The notes: generated by a model from the letters alone, not told the origin. 64,000 nucleotides of DNA from Fictibacillus nanhaiensis (GCA_017052515.1 JAFHKR010000038.1:248001-312000); one strand, 5' to 3'; positions 8,683-23,650 are shown, counted from the stretch's first letter. Numbers and translations: made by a program.

Positions 8683-8833
8683 TTAGCGGTGGTGTGGACG
8701 AGTTTTCAGGTGGTCGAGGTGCGGTTACAGGTGAAAACAGGCTAATCTCAGGTGGTCAGCGATCATTTACGGGTGGAAACTAGATGTTTATCGGTGAACG
8801 TGTAAGAAAAATAAAAACACGTACCGTAAAAAC
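8683..8833 (+). repeat. 21-nt-period phrase array, family C, copy 1
   Basis: Six 21-nt units start at 8683, 8704, 8725, 8746, 8767 and 8788. Units of type TTTCAGGTGGTC alternate with units of type TTACAGGTGAA. The array ends in a conserved tail: CGGTGAACGTGT, an A-rich spacer, then ACACGTACCGTAAAAA. ACGTGT and CGGT pair with ACACGT and ACCG, so the end can fold into a hairpin with a 2-nt bulge. It lies between the upp terminator and a convergent lipoprotein gene. Confidence 0.85.
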
Positions 8834-8836
8834 AGC

Positions 8837-8865
8837 AAAAAAGCTGACAAATTTCCGTCGTCAGC
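8837..8865 (-). terminator. Terminator of the DUF3889 lipoprotein gene
   Basis: Read on the minus strand, GCTGAC (8865-8860) pairs with GTCAGC (8848-8843) and is followed by TTTTTT. Confidence 0.75.
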
Positions 8866-8924
8866 CTTAACACGCCTATACATCAACGTTCATAACTCTT
8901 CCTGGTCCACTAACTAACCTAAAA

Positions 8925-9350
8925 TCAATTTAACTCTTCAACCTTCATATCCACAAGTTCCTCATCGGTATGCATCACGCCAACTTTTACTAATCGTTTC
9001 TTTCCGTTTTCATCCACCGTGAAATCAAAGAAATCTGAGATAGTACCATCCGGGCTCACACGGCGTGTGTCATATTGATAATCACTCACATCACTGTTCG
9101 GATATTTCTTTTTCGTTTCGGCTAGAGCCATCTTCCCCCATTTTGCATAGTCTTTTTGTGTCACAGATGAATTTAAATCTTCTGACGGCGTCTGGTCATT
9201 ATACTGAACATTCAATGGTTTTGTACGCTCGTTTTCCACATTATTTCTCATATCTGTAGATTCTTCTGTAGGCTTTTTGTCATTATTCATGCAGCCGCCA
9301 GCTACCAAAATTCCGGTCAACGCAAAGAAAATAAATATTTTTTGTTTCAT
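8925..9350 (-). CDS. Lipoprotein with DUF3889-like domain
   Basis: This 141-residue protein has a signal peptide with the lipobox VAGGC. A polar linker to about residue 60 is followed by a small domain with YAKWGKMALAETKKKYP and the strands DFFDFTVDENGKKRLVKVGV, resembling the DUF3889 family of Bacillus secreted proteins. The function is unknown. The ATG at 9350 lies 10 nt after AAGGAG; a TTG three codons upstream is only 1 nt from that site and was rejected. Confidence 0.7.
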   Translation of the reverse strand: MKQKIFIFFALTGILVAGGCMNNDKKPTEESTDMRNNVENERTKPLNVQYNDQTPSEDLNSSVTQKDYAKWGKMALAETKKKYPNSDVSDYQYDTRRVSPDGTISDFFDFTVDENGKKRLVKVGVMHTDEELVDMKVEELN

Positions 9351-9517
9351 GTCGAACAAGCTCCTTCCATATATTTAATGTAAGTATTTATCAAATAGGG
9401 TGTTTTATTCAGGAATATGGAAACTGCAGGCAAAAGTAGTAAACAAAGTGAATAATAAACCATTGAAACAAGCCACAAAATTTCCACAATTTATTTAATA
9501 AACCGTCCCGGAAGTCG

Positions 9518-9546
9518 TTGACATAGAAATGGCACTATTGTATTCT
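9518..9546 (+). promoter_or_regulatory. Sigma-A promoter of the atp operon
   Basis: A perfect TTGACA (9518-9523) is separated by 17 nt from TATTCT (9541-9546), about 96 nt before atpZ. Confidence 0.75.
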
Positions 9547-9641
9547 TACAAAGGGAATATGGTAAGGTTTACATTCTTGTGTTTACAAGGGTTTTCAAGA
9601 AAATTATTACCAAATTTCCAGAAGGAAGGAGTCCATACGAT

Positions 9642-9866
9642 ATGAGCAACGGGAAACGCCCTTATAAAGCGATGGCTTTAATGTCTGGCATTCTTTCTCA
9701 GCTTGTTGGATGTATCTTAGTTGGACTTTTTGGAGGGAAATGGCTGGACGAGAAAGTCGGCAATGAATTTCCAATCTTCCTTATCATCGGGTTGTTTCTA
9801 GGTCTTGGAACAGGTGTTTACGGGATGATCCGCTTAATATCGAAGTTTTCAGGGGACGGGCAATGA
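9642..9866 (+). CDS. atpZ: AtpZ/AtpI family small membrane subunit
   Basis: This 74-residue protein has two membrane segments (about residues 10-32 and 44-64) and the family pattern GILSQLVGCILVGLFGGKWLD. It belongs to the AtpZ family encoded at the head of Firmicutes atp operons, proposed to aid Fo assembly or magnesium entry. The ATG at 9642 is 10 nt after GAAGGAAGGAG; a longer in-frame start at 9579 lacks such a site. Its end overlaps atpI by 4 nt. Confidence 0.8.
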   Translation: MSNGKRPYKAMALMSGILSQLVGCILVGLFGGKWLDEKVGNEFPIFLIIGLFLGLGTGVYGMIRLISKFSGDGQ

Positions 9867-10249
9867 TGAATGAGTACAAATCGGTGTTTTTCAAATACAT
9901 AAAGTACACATTATATCTTCTCTCTCTTTTTTTCGTCGGTTATGCTGTCACTCCTTACAAAGCTATCTTTTTAGGACTAGCTCTAGGAACTGCTTTTAGC
10001 CTCTACAATCTTTGGAGCATGTATTCAAAGATTGACCGCATGGGCCAAGCAGTGATTCAGCAGAAAAGAGTGAAAACACTCGGTTCACTTTCTAGGCTCC
10101 TCTTTGCAGGGTTAGCGGTGCTCATCGCGATGAAATACCCGGAACATTTTCATTTATTAAGTGTGGTAGTGGGATTGATGTCAGTCTACATTATCATGTT
10201 AATAGATTCACTAACTCAAGTTACACGTACTCCAAAGGAAAAGAGGTGA
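9863..10249 (+). CDS. atpI: ATP synthase subunit I
   Basis: This 128-residue protein has four predicted membrane segments and matches the AtpI (ATP synthase I chain) family, which helps assemble the c ring. The NLWSMYSKIDRMGQAV loop is typical of Bacillus AtpI. Its ATG overlaps the atpZ stop (ATGA), indicating translational coupling. atpB follows after 6 nt. Confidence 0.85.
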   Translation: MMNEYKSVFFKYIKYTLYLLSLFFVGYAVTPYKAIFLGLALGTAFSLYNLWSMYSKIDRMGQAVIQQKRVKTLGSLSRLLFAGLAVLIAMKYPEHFHLLSVVVGLMSVYIIMLIDSLTQVTRTPKEKR

Positions 10250-10255
10250 ACATAG

Positions 10256-10966
<711 letters not shown>

Positions 10967-11022
10967 TCTTTAGGAAATATCAAGCTTCTATAAAAAGAAG
11001 CCCATTTTCATAAAAACTTTAA

Positions 11023-11262
<240 letters not shown>

Positions 11263-11356
11263 TCCTTAAAACAACCACTGTTTATTACGATTTCTATAAT
11301 GGCGAAGCAAGTTTCCCTAGAGGGACTACCCTTCGCCATTCCTTATGTATGATTGA

Positions 11357-13960
<2,604 letters not shown>

Positions 13961-13992
13961 GAAGTTTTATAAATAAAAGACCCAAAAGCAGT

Positions 13993-14013
13993 GGTGCGGA
14001 AACGTTTCGCACC
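13993..14013. repeat. Hairpin after atpA
   Basis: GGTGCG (13993-13998) pairs with CGCACC (14008-14013), with AAAC/GTTT inside. No T run follows, so it is not a standard terminator. It may be a 3' stabilising structure between atpA and the R3 element. Confidence 0.55.
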
Positions 14014-14039
14014 CTGCAACCAGCTTACTAAAAAGGTTT

Positions 14040-14176
14040 GTTTAAAATGAGGATTAACAGGGCGGAGGAGTTCGAGGCGACGCAGTTTCGAGGATCGGAG
14101 TTTAGTTAGCTAAATGAGAACCGGAGAAACAAGTCAACGAAGAAATCCGACAGGAATGTTAACCGGAATTTTAAAC
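14040..14176. repeat. R3 palindromic element inside the atp operon
   Basis: A 137-nt element is bounded by perfect inverted ends: GTTTAAAAT at 14040-14048 and ATTTTAAAC at 14168-14176. Second-level pairing follows (GG.TTAACA with TGTTAA.CC). The purine-rich interior contains GGAGTTCGAGGCGACG and a small central hairpin TTTAGTTAGCTAAA. It has no coding frame. It resembles dispersed palindromic repeats I recall from Bacillaceae genomes, but I cannot name the family. It fills most of the 242-nt atpA-atpG gap. Confidence 0.7.
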
Positions 14177-14202
14177 CTCCGCTATAAAGGTGGTGAAAAT
14201 GA

Positions 14203-15054
<852 letters not shown>

Positions 15055-15065
15055 ACTTTTTATAA

Positions 15066-16499
<1,434 letters not shown>

Positions 16500-16515
16500 T
16501 GCCTGAAAGGGGTAA

Positions 16516-16929
<414 letters not shown>

Positions 16930-16932
16930 TTT

Positions 16933-16978
16933 AAAAAGCCCTTCAGCTCTCTTTATAGAGAGTTGGAGGGCTTTTTTT
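16933..16978 (+). terminator. Terminator of the atp operon
   Basis: AAAGCCCTTCAGCTCTC pairs almost fully with GAGAGTTGGAGGGCTTT around a short loop and is followed by seven T. Confidence 0.93.
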
Positions 16979-17034
16979 GTGTTTGTAAGGGGTATGAGAG
17001 GAATAAAGGGAGTGCGAGCAATGTCGAGGATTGT

Positions 17035-17139
17035 AAACTCGTGGATAAAGTAGCAAAACTTATGGATTGAGGGCAAAAATTCGTGGATAAACAGGCAAAA
17101 CTTCTGGATAAACAACCTAAACTTTTGGATTGCACTAAT
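17035..17139 (+). repeat. 21-nt-period phrase array, family A, copy 2
   Basis: Five exact 21-nt steps start at 17035, 17056, 17077, 17098 and 17119, with cores AAACTCGTGGATAAA, AAACTTATGGATT, AAATTCGTGGATAAA, AAACTTCTGGATAAA and AAACTTTTGGATT. The leader ATGTCGAGGATTGT precedes it, and GGGGTATGAGAGG lies just after the atpC terminator, as in copy 3 (GGGGTATATGAGGGG). It sits between atpC and the convergent small gene at 17519-17698. Confidence 0.87.
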
Positions 17140-17347
17140 TTTAATACCCCATAAGGTATCTGAATTGTTCAGTTTTTGGAACCGAAACTGTACCTTTATT
17201 CTTTTTCAGAACTCACAAACCCCTCCGACTTGTCCAAAAACAAAGTCAAAGGGGTTCCATACGAGTACATCACGTTCAGTTTGAGAAGGTTGAACATAGG
17301 ATGAATCGTTCTTTTATTTGGCTCTTTTCTAAAAGTCTCCCTATGCA
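17140..17347. other. Intergenic stretch with two hairpins
   Basis: There is no coding frame. CAGTTT (17170-17175) pairs with AAACTG (17185-17190), and the sequence ACCGAAACTGTACCT recurs, with one change, after family A copy 3 at about 23166. A second hairpin at about 17218-17256 pairs AACCCC with GGGGTT and GACTT with AAGTC; it lacks a T run. Confidence 0.5.
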
Positions 17348-17478
17348 AGTTGATTGAAGCATAAGGTTGCCGACTCCTATGGGACGAGCGGTCAGGTGGA
17401 GACTCCTAATGGCGCAAAGCGGCAGGAGGCTCACCGTTCGCCCCATGGAAAGCGCGCAACCTGGAGCGGAAATCAACT
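17348..17478. repeat. R1 palindromic element, full copy
   Basis: A 131-nt imperfect palindrome has inverted ends AGTTGATT (17348-17355) and AATCAACT (17471-17478). Inner complementary blocks are GGTTGC / GCGCAACC and ACTCCTATGGGACGAGCGG / CCGTTCGCCCCATGG. A central hairpin (GAGACTCCT / AGGAGGCTC) carries GGCGCAAAGCGGC in its loop. It belongs to the same family as 28715-28844 and related partial copies. This element type is common between genes in Bacillaceae, from memory; it encodes no transposase. Confidence 0.75.
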
Positions 17479-17518
17479 ACTTCAGGATAGCTACATCGCA
17501 TACGAGATTCGTTTTTAT

Positions 17519-17698
17519 TTAGTTTCTTCCAAAAATCGGCCGAGCACATGAGACCCTACGTAACCATACTTGGTCGCCATTTTCACCAGTCATCGCGTTC
17601 GTTTCTGCTGCCTCTTCCATTTGAACGACTTCATCACCAAACGGGTTTTGAAATTCACCAACAGGAGAGATCACAGGTTTCTTTCTCTTTTTAAGCAT
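17519..17698 (-). CDS. Small Cys-containing protein of unknown function
   Basis: This gene encodes a 59-residue protein. It starts at ATG 17698, 6 nt after a near-perfect GAGGAGGTG ribosome binding site, which argues that it is real. The sequence has a basic start (MLKKRKKPVISPVGEF), a NPFGDEVV segment, an acidic middle, and a C-terminus with one Cys (RRVSCARPIFGRN). There is no signal peptide or membrane segment. I do not recognise the family. No modification or transport gene is adjacent, so a processed-peptide role is speculation. Confidence 0.6.
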   Translation of the reverse strand: MLKKRKKPVISPVGEFQNPFGDEVVQMEEAAETNAMTGENGDQVWLRRVSCARPIFGRN

Positions 17699-17890
17699 GC
17701 TTTTCACCTCCTCAAGCAAAGGAAGTGTCCTAAGAAATATAGCTCTTTAAACAAGCTATATACTATTAAATGCTCGTCCGCCGGTAGTTGTATGTGTTAT
17801 TATCACTTAATATGTAAAAAAGGCGATTTACCGGGGTTTGCAATAAATTACGAGAACTGGTGAATGATAAGAAGGTAAGGAGTGGGCACG

Positions 17891-18436
17891 ATGAGCTTCC
17901 ATGGACAAAAAGTTTTGCCGGCAGCGAGAAAGATGAAAGATTTTGAGAAGCTGCTAAACAGCAAATACACATATATCGTATGTTTGGATACACATATCAG
18001 TCAGTTGAAATTTATGATCGCGATGGCAAACGAACGAAAAAAGAAAGTTTTGGTTCATCTGGATCTGATTAACGGGCTGAAAGCGAATGAGTACGCAGTC
18101 GATTTTTTGGCTCAAGAAATGAAACCAGCAGGAATCATTTCAACGAGATCTAACTGCATCATGCGTGCAAAAAAGAAGAACATGATCGCCGTTCAGCGTT
18201 TGTTTTTATTAGATTCATTAGCACTTGAAACAAGTTATAAAGTCATCGAACGTGCTCAGCCAGACTATTTAGAGGTTTTGCCAGGCATCATGCCGGAAAT
18301 AATAAAAGAAGTAAGTGAGCAAGCTGGAATTCCGGTAATTGCTGGTGGATTGATTCGTACAAAAGTAAATGTGATGGAAGCATTGGAGGCCGGTGCAGAA
18401 GCTGTGACGACTTCAAACCCTGAATTGTGGATTTAA
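17891..18436 (+). CDS. glpP: Glycerol operon antiterminator / regulator GlpP
   Basis: This 181-residue cytosolic protein binds glycerol 3-phosphate and acts on the glpF and glpD mRNA leaders to prevent termination, as known for Bacillus GlpP. Motifs seen include HLDLINGLKANEYAVDFL, IISTRSNCIMRAKK, YLEVLPGIMPEII, and the phosphate-binding-like IAGGLIRTKVNVMEALEAGAEAVTTS end. The ATG at 17891 lies about 9 nt after AAGGAG; an in-frame GTG at 17882 overlaps that site. Both target leaders are visible downstream. Confidence 0.93.
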   Translation: MSFHGQKVLPAARKMKDFEKLLNSKYTYIVCLDTHISQLKFMIAMANERKKKVLVHLDLINGLKANEYAVDFLAQEMKPAGIISTRSNCIMRAKKKNMIAVQRLFLLDSLALETSYKVIERAQPDYLEVLPGIMPEIIKEVSEQAGIPVIAGGLIRTKVNVMEALEAGAEAVTTSNPELWI

Positions 18437-18455
18437 TGTTCTTGTGAAATAACGT

Positions 18456-18483
18456 TTGACAACGTTTTCATCCTTGTTATAAT
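18456..18483 (+). promoter_or_regulatory. Promoter of glpFK overlapped by a CcpA-type cre site
   Basis: TTGACA (18456-18461) and TATAAT (18478-18483) are separated by 16 nt. Bases 18456-18470 (TTGACAACGTTTTCA) match the cre consensus WTGNAARCGNWWWCA at all but one position, covering the -35 box and part of the spacer. This predicts glucose repression by CcpA. Confidence 0.75.
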
Positions 18484-18538
18484 AGAGACAAGTTCATAAA
18501 CGTGACGGAGAACATGGAGATCCACAGGGGTTACTTAT

Positions 18539-18575
18539 AGCAAAACTATAGGTATCTTTTGCTGGGTCTTTTTTT
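18539..18575 (+). terminator. GlpP-controlled terminator in the glpF leader
   Basis: AGCAAAA (18539-18545) pairs with TTTTGCT (18557-18563), followed by GGGTC and seven T. It lies between the promoter and glpF. The upstream GGAGATCCACAGGGG resembles a segment of the glpD leader (GGAGATCAGGAG), the likely GlpP contact region. Confidence 0.75.
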
Positions 18576-18640
18576 GATGAAATCCGTTCACATGCTTGCA
18601 CTTATAATTGATAGCGATTGCATAAAAGGAGGAAAAAGAT

Positions 18641-19468
18641 ATGTCAACATTTATGGCAGAACTGATAGGAACAATGATTCTAATCATATTTGGCGGGGGC
18701 GTTGTTGCAAACGTTTCCTTGAATAAATCAAAAGCCCAAGGTGGCGGCTGGATTGTTGTCGCACTTGCTTGGGGACTAGCCGTTGCGATGGCGGTATATG
18801 CAGTCGGAAGCTTTAGTGGTGCACATCTTAACCCTGCCGTTACACTCGGTCTTGCTTCAATCGGTGAATTTGCTTGGGCAGATGTACCAGCTTATATTCT
18901 TGCACAAATGATCGGCGGTATTTTAGGAGGAATGGTCGTCTACTTCCACTTCCTGCCGCACTGGAAAGCAACGGATGATCCAGCTGTAAAATTAGGAGTT
19001 TTCTCAACGGACCCTGCAATTCCACATACATTTTCGAATCTTTTATCAGAATTTATTGGAACTGCGGTTTTACTAGTAGGATTATTGTCAATCGGAGCGA
19101 ATAAATTTTCAGATGGCTTGAATCCACTGATCGTCGGATTCCTAATCGTAGCGATTGGGTTATCACTTGGTGGACCTACTGGATATGCGATCAACCCGGC
19201 ACGTGACCTTGGTCCAAGAATCGCACATTTCATCTTGCCGATTCCAGGTAAAGGCGGATCAAACTGGACGTACTCATGGATTCCGGTTGTAGGACCAGTG
19301 CTGGGTGGAGTTTTTGGAGCATTGTTCTACCAAGCAGTTTTTACAGGGAAAGTTACAACATTATTCTGGATATGGACAGTGGTATCAGTAGCGATTTTCG
19401 CCATAACATTCTTCTTAGGAAGTAAAGGCACACAAGCACTGCCTCACGGAGATCAAATAGAAAACTAA
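18641..19468 (+). CDS. glpF: Glycerol uptake facilitator
   Basis: This 275-residue aquaglyceroporin lets glycerol diffuse across the membrane. Six membrane helices and two half helices are evident, with the two NPA boxes in GAHLNPAVTLG and GYAINPARDLGPR; the Asp after the second box is the glycerol-channel hallmark. The AAAAGGAGGAA site sets the ATG. It is followed by glpK after 36 nt. Confidence 0.96.
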   Translation: MSTFMAELIGTMILIIFGGGVVANVSLNKSKAQGGGWIVVALAWGLAVAMAVYAVGSFSGAHLNPAVTLGLASIGEFAWADVPAYILAQMIGGILGGMVVYFHFLPHWKATDDPAVKLGVFSTDPAIPHTFSNLLSEFIGTAVLLVGLLSIGANKFSDGLNPLIVGFLIVAIGLSLGGPTGYAINPARDLGPRIAHFILPIPGKGGSNWTYSWIPVVGPVLGGVFGALFYQAVFTGKVTTLFWIWTVVSVAIFAITFFLGSKGTQALPHGDQIEN

Positions 19469-21007
<1,539 letters not shown>

Positions 21008-21077
21008 CCCTTTCAAAATCTTGAAAACTGAGTTATACTAAACACAAGTTGATATTGAACCGGTTGGAGATCAGGAG

Positions 21078-21126
21078 AGACCACAAAACCTCGTACAAAC
21101 GATGCGGGGTTCTTGTGGTCTTTTTT
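21078..21126 (+). terminator. GlpP-controlled terminator in the glpD leader
   Basis: AGACCACAA (21078-21086) pairs with TTGTGGTCT (21113-21121), with AACC/GGGTT inside, followed by TTTTTT. It lies 120 nt before glpD and is preceded by GGAGATCAGGAG. A weak promoter (TATACT at 21034-21039) lies between glpK and this leader. It may also serve as the glpFK terminator. Confidence 0.75.
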
Positions 21127-21245
21127 GCGTGCATACGTGCCAATACACGGAAATGTTGAAAAATGTGTGTTGGGTTTGCCGATTCCGGGAAAACTACCCG
21201 TATCATATATGTCCAACGGTTCTGTACAGAAGGAGTGAAGAGAAA

Positions 21246-22904
21246 ATGACAGCATCATTTTCAACATATAAAAGAGAAGAAATCATCACAGGTATGAAAC
21301 AAGAGAAGCTAGACCTCCTTGTAATCGGAGGAGGCGTAACTGGAGCAGGTATTCTTTTAGATGCTCAGACGCGTGGTATGAAGGTAGGTCTTGTAGAGAT
21401 GCAGGACTTTGCTGCTGGAACATCCAGCCGTTCTACAAAACTTGTTCACGGTGGACTTCGTTATTTGAAACAGTTCGAAGTGAAGCTCGTTGCAGAGGTT
21501 GGTAAGGAACGTGCAATCGTGTACGAAAACGCACCACACGTAACGACACCAGAATGGATGCTACTTCCGTTTTACAAAGGTGGTACGTTCGGAAAGTTCT
21601 CTACTTCCATCGGTCTAAAAGTGTACGATTTCTTAGCAGGGGTAAAACGCAAAGAACGCAGAAAGATGTTTTCAGCTGAAGAAACATTACGCCGAGAACC
21701 ACTATTGAAAAAGGATAACTTGCTTGGTGGCGGATATTATGTTGAATACAAAACAGATGACGCGCGTCTGACGCTTGAGATTATGAAAGAAGCGGTAGCA
21801 CGTGGAGCATCAGCTGTTAACTACGCGAAAGTAACGAGCTTTATCTATAACGGAAAAAGAGCAGTTGGTGTAAAAGTAGAAGACCAGCTGACTGGTGAAA
21901 TTCATGAGATCTATGCGAAAAAGATCGTCAACGCAACAGGTCCATGGGTAGATGAGCTTCGTGAAGAAGACCGTTCAAAAACAGGAAAAGAGATTCACCA
22001 TACAAAAGGTATCCACCTTGTTATTGATGGCTCTAAGTTCCCATTGAAGCAAGCGGTTTACTATGACACAGAAGATGGCCGTATGGTGTTCGCGATCCCA
22101 CGTGCAGGTAAGACGTATGTTGGTACAACAGATACGGATTATAAGGGAGATCTTGCAAACCCTGGCATGACAGAAGAGGATCTTCAATATGTACTAAACA
22201 CGATCCACTTCATGTTCCCAGACGTGAAGATCACGCGTGACGATGTTGAATCTTCATGGTCAGGACTGCGTCCGTTAATTCACGAACCGAAGAAAGGACC
22301 TTCAGAAATTTCTCGTAAAGATGAAGTGTTCCATTCTCCATCCGGATTGTTAACAATCGCTGGTGGTAAGCTGACAGGTTACCGTAAAATGGCTGAAAAA
22401 GTCGTAGATATCGTTCGTGATCAGCTTGGTGAAGAAGAAGGCACGAAATTTCCTAATTGCCGTACGCAACATATGGAATTATCCGGCGGTAAGTTGGGCG
22501 GAAGTCAAAACTTCGCAGACTTCCTTCGTACAAAAGTACAGGAAGGCTTAGCGTTAGGCTTAGATGAAGCAAAAGCTCGTGAGCTCGTTCAACGCTACGG
22601 CACGAACATCGACATCGTATATAGTTATATGAAAGAACGCGGTGCAGAAGCGAAGAACTACAACTTACCAGAAAGTCTGTATGCATCACTACTTTACGCA
22701 TTAGAATATGAGATGACATCCACACCATCTGACTTCTTGATCCGTCGTACGTCTGCGTTATATTTCGACATCGATACGGTATATGAATGGAAAGAAAGTG
22801 TGATCAACTGCATGGCTGATAAATTGGGCTGGAACGAAGTACAAAAACGCGAGCATGCAGAAGATTTTGAAGAGCAATTGCGATTGTCTGTAGAGGCGAT
22901 CTAA
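21246..22904 (+). CDS. glpD: Aerobic glycerol-3-phosphate dehydrogenase
   Basis: This 552-residue membrane-associated FAD enzyme oxidises glycerol 3-phosphate to dihydroxyacetone phosphate and passes electrons to quinone. The FAD dinucleotide fold is at residues 25-45 (LLVIGGGVTGAGILLDAQ), and GTSSRSTKLVHGGLRYL and GLRPLIH match the family. The ATG at 21246 follows AGAAGGAGTG; the longer in-frame version from 21102 would start within the terminator leader and was rejected. It has its own leader and terminator. Confidence 0.96.
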   Translation: MTASFSTYKREEIITGMKQEKLDLLVIGGGVTGAGILLDAQTRGMKVGLVEMQDFAAGTSSRSTKLVHGGLRYLKQFEVKLVAEVGKERAIVYENAPHVTTPEWMLLPFYKGGTFGKFSTSIGLKVYDFLAGVKRKERRKMFSAEETLRREPLLKKDNLLGGGYYVEYKTDDARLTLEIMKEAVARGASAVNYAKVTSFIYNGKRAVGVKVEDQLTGEIHEIYAKKIVNATGPWVDELREEDRSKTGKEIHHTKGIHLVIDGSKFPLKQAVYYDTEDGRMVFAIPRAGKTYVGTTDTDYKGDLANPGMTEEDLQYVLNTIHFMFPDVKITRDDVESSWSGLRPLIHEPKKGPSEISRKDEVFHSPSGLLTIAGGKLTGYRKMAEKVVDIVRDQLGEEEGTKFPNCRTQHMELSGGKLGGSQNFADFLRTKVQEGLALGLDEAKARELVQRYGTNIDIVYSYMKERGAEAKNYNLPESLYASLLYALEYEMTSTPSDFLIRRTSALYFDIDTVYEWKESVINCMADKLGWNEVQKREHAEDFEEQLRLSVEAI

Positions 22905-22930
22905 TAAAAAGTATATAAGTATGGGCATAG

Positions 22931-22967
22931 AGGCATCCCGCTTTCGTTAGAGCGGGGTGTCTTTTTT
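22931..22967 (+). terminator. glpD terminator
   Basis: GCATCCCGCT pairs with AGCGGGGTGT, including G-T pairs, followed by a run of T. Confidence 0.85.
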
Positions 22968-23021
22968 TGATGTGCGGGGTATATGAGGGGTTAAATATGT
23001 CCGCTGGATGTCGAGGTTTGT

Positions 23022-23126
23022 CGACTCGTGGATAAACAGCCAAAACTTTTGGATTCATGCTTAAAACTCGTGGATTAGACGCTGATTTTTGTGGATTGAA
23101 CGCTATAATTTCTTGATTGATTTGCA
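23022..23126 (+). repeat. 21-nt-period phrase array, family A, copy 3
   Basis: Five 21-nt units start at 23022, 23043, 23064, 23085 and 23106, the last two decayed. Cores are GACTCGTGGATAAAC, AAACTTTTGGATTCA, AAACTCGTGGATTAG and ATTTTTGTGGATTGA. The leader GATGTCGAGGTTTGT matches copies 1 and 2. It lies after the glpD terminator, facing a convergent gene. Confidence 0.85.
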
Positions 23127-23155
23127 AAGGTACCCACCCAGGTATGCATAAAAAA

Positions 23156-23174
23156 AGTTTCGTTCACCGAAACT
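23156..23174. repeat. Hairpin shared with the region after family A copy 2
   Basis: AGTTTCG (23156-23162) pairs with CGAAACT (23168-23174). On the minus strand it is followed by a T run, so it can act as a terminator there. The sequence CACCGAAACTGCACCT recurs near 17181. Confidence 0.55.
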
Positions 23175-23191
23175 GCACCTATTTTAGCCAA

Positions 23192-23228
23192 AACAAAAGG
23201 ATGATCCCACAGCATAACGGGAGCATCC
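23192..23228 (-). terminator. Terminator of the DUF1722 gene
   Basis: On the minus strand AGGATGCTCCC pairs with GGGATCATCCT and is followed by TTTGTTTT. Confidence 0.75.
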
Positions 23229-23618
23229 TCAATTCTTAATAAATGATGAGCGTGATAAGTATTCTGAAGGGTATTTTTGAAGCAAATACTGCAAATACAG
23301 GTGAATTTCATAAGGCATTTCTTCATAATACGCTGCATCTGACTCTCTCAAGGTTTTCAGCAGTGAAAAAAAGTGCTCTTTATCCACTTCTTCTGCTGAT
23401 TTTTTAAAATAACCCCAAACATGTTCTAACGTATTGCATAAAGCACGGCGCTCAAAAGGTTTTTCCTTCACCTCAGCGATCAACATCGTCACTTTTTCAT
23501 AATCAGCATTAGATTGAGCATCTCTCATAAACCCTTGAACCTCTTTGTAAAAGTTATAACCCTTTGCCATCACGGTATACTTTTCACTTGCCCACAATTG
23601 TTCGGTCTCTTTTTTCAA
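23229..23618 (-). CDS. DUF1722 / YbgA-like protein
   Basis: This 129-residue protein matches the DUF1722 family: LWASEKYTVMAKGYNFYKEV at the start, LCNTLEHVWGYFKK in the middle, and YLLQKYPSEYLSRSSF at the end. Members are found alone or fused to DUF523, and the biochemical role is not established. The start is TTG at 23618, 7 nt after AAAGGATGTG. It may be cotranscribed with the small upstream membrane protein gene. Confidence 0.75.
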   Translation of the reverse strand: MKKETEQLWASEKYTVMAKGYNFYKEVQGFMRDAQSNADYEKVTMLIAEVKEKPFERRALCNTLEHVWGYFKKSAEEVDKEHFFSLLKTLRESDAAYYEEMPYEIHLYLQYLLQKYPSEYLSRSSFIKN

Positions 23619-23650
23619 AGTAGATCACATCCTTTAATAACAGCATTTCA

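Noticed and set aside
8683-8833. The 21-nt arrays as CRISPR arrays.
   Set aside because: The conserved core is only about 10-13 nt and varies between units, the gap between cores is about 8-11 nt, and no cas gene is near.
13993-14013. Terminator between atpA and atpG.
   Set aside because: The hairpin has no T run, and splitting the essential operon at this point is unlikely.
17348-17478. R1 elements as insertion sequences or tRNA-like genes.
   Set aside because: They are about 130 nt with no transposase frame, no clear target duplication, and no cloverleaf with a CCA-ready end.
17519-17698. RiPP (modified peptide) precursor.
   Set aside because: Only one Cys, no leader-type cleavage motif recognised, and no modification or export gene nearby; kept as unknown.
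21102-21245. N-terminal extension of glpD.
   Set aside because: It would start inside the antiterminator leader; ATG 21246 has a strong site and gives the normal GlpD length.
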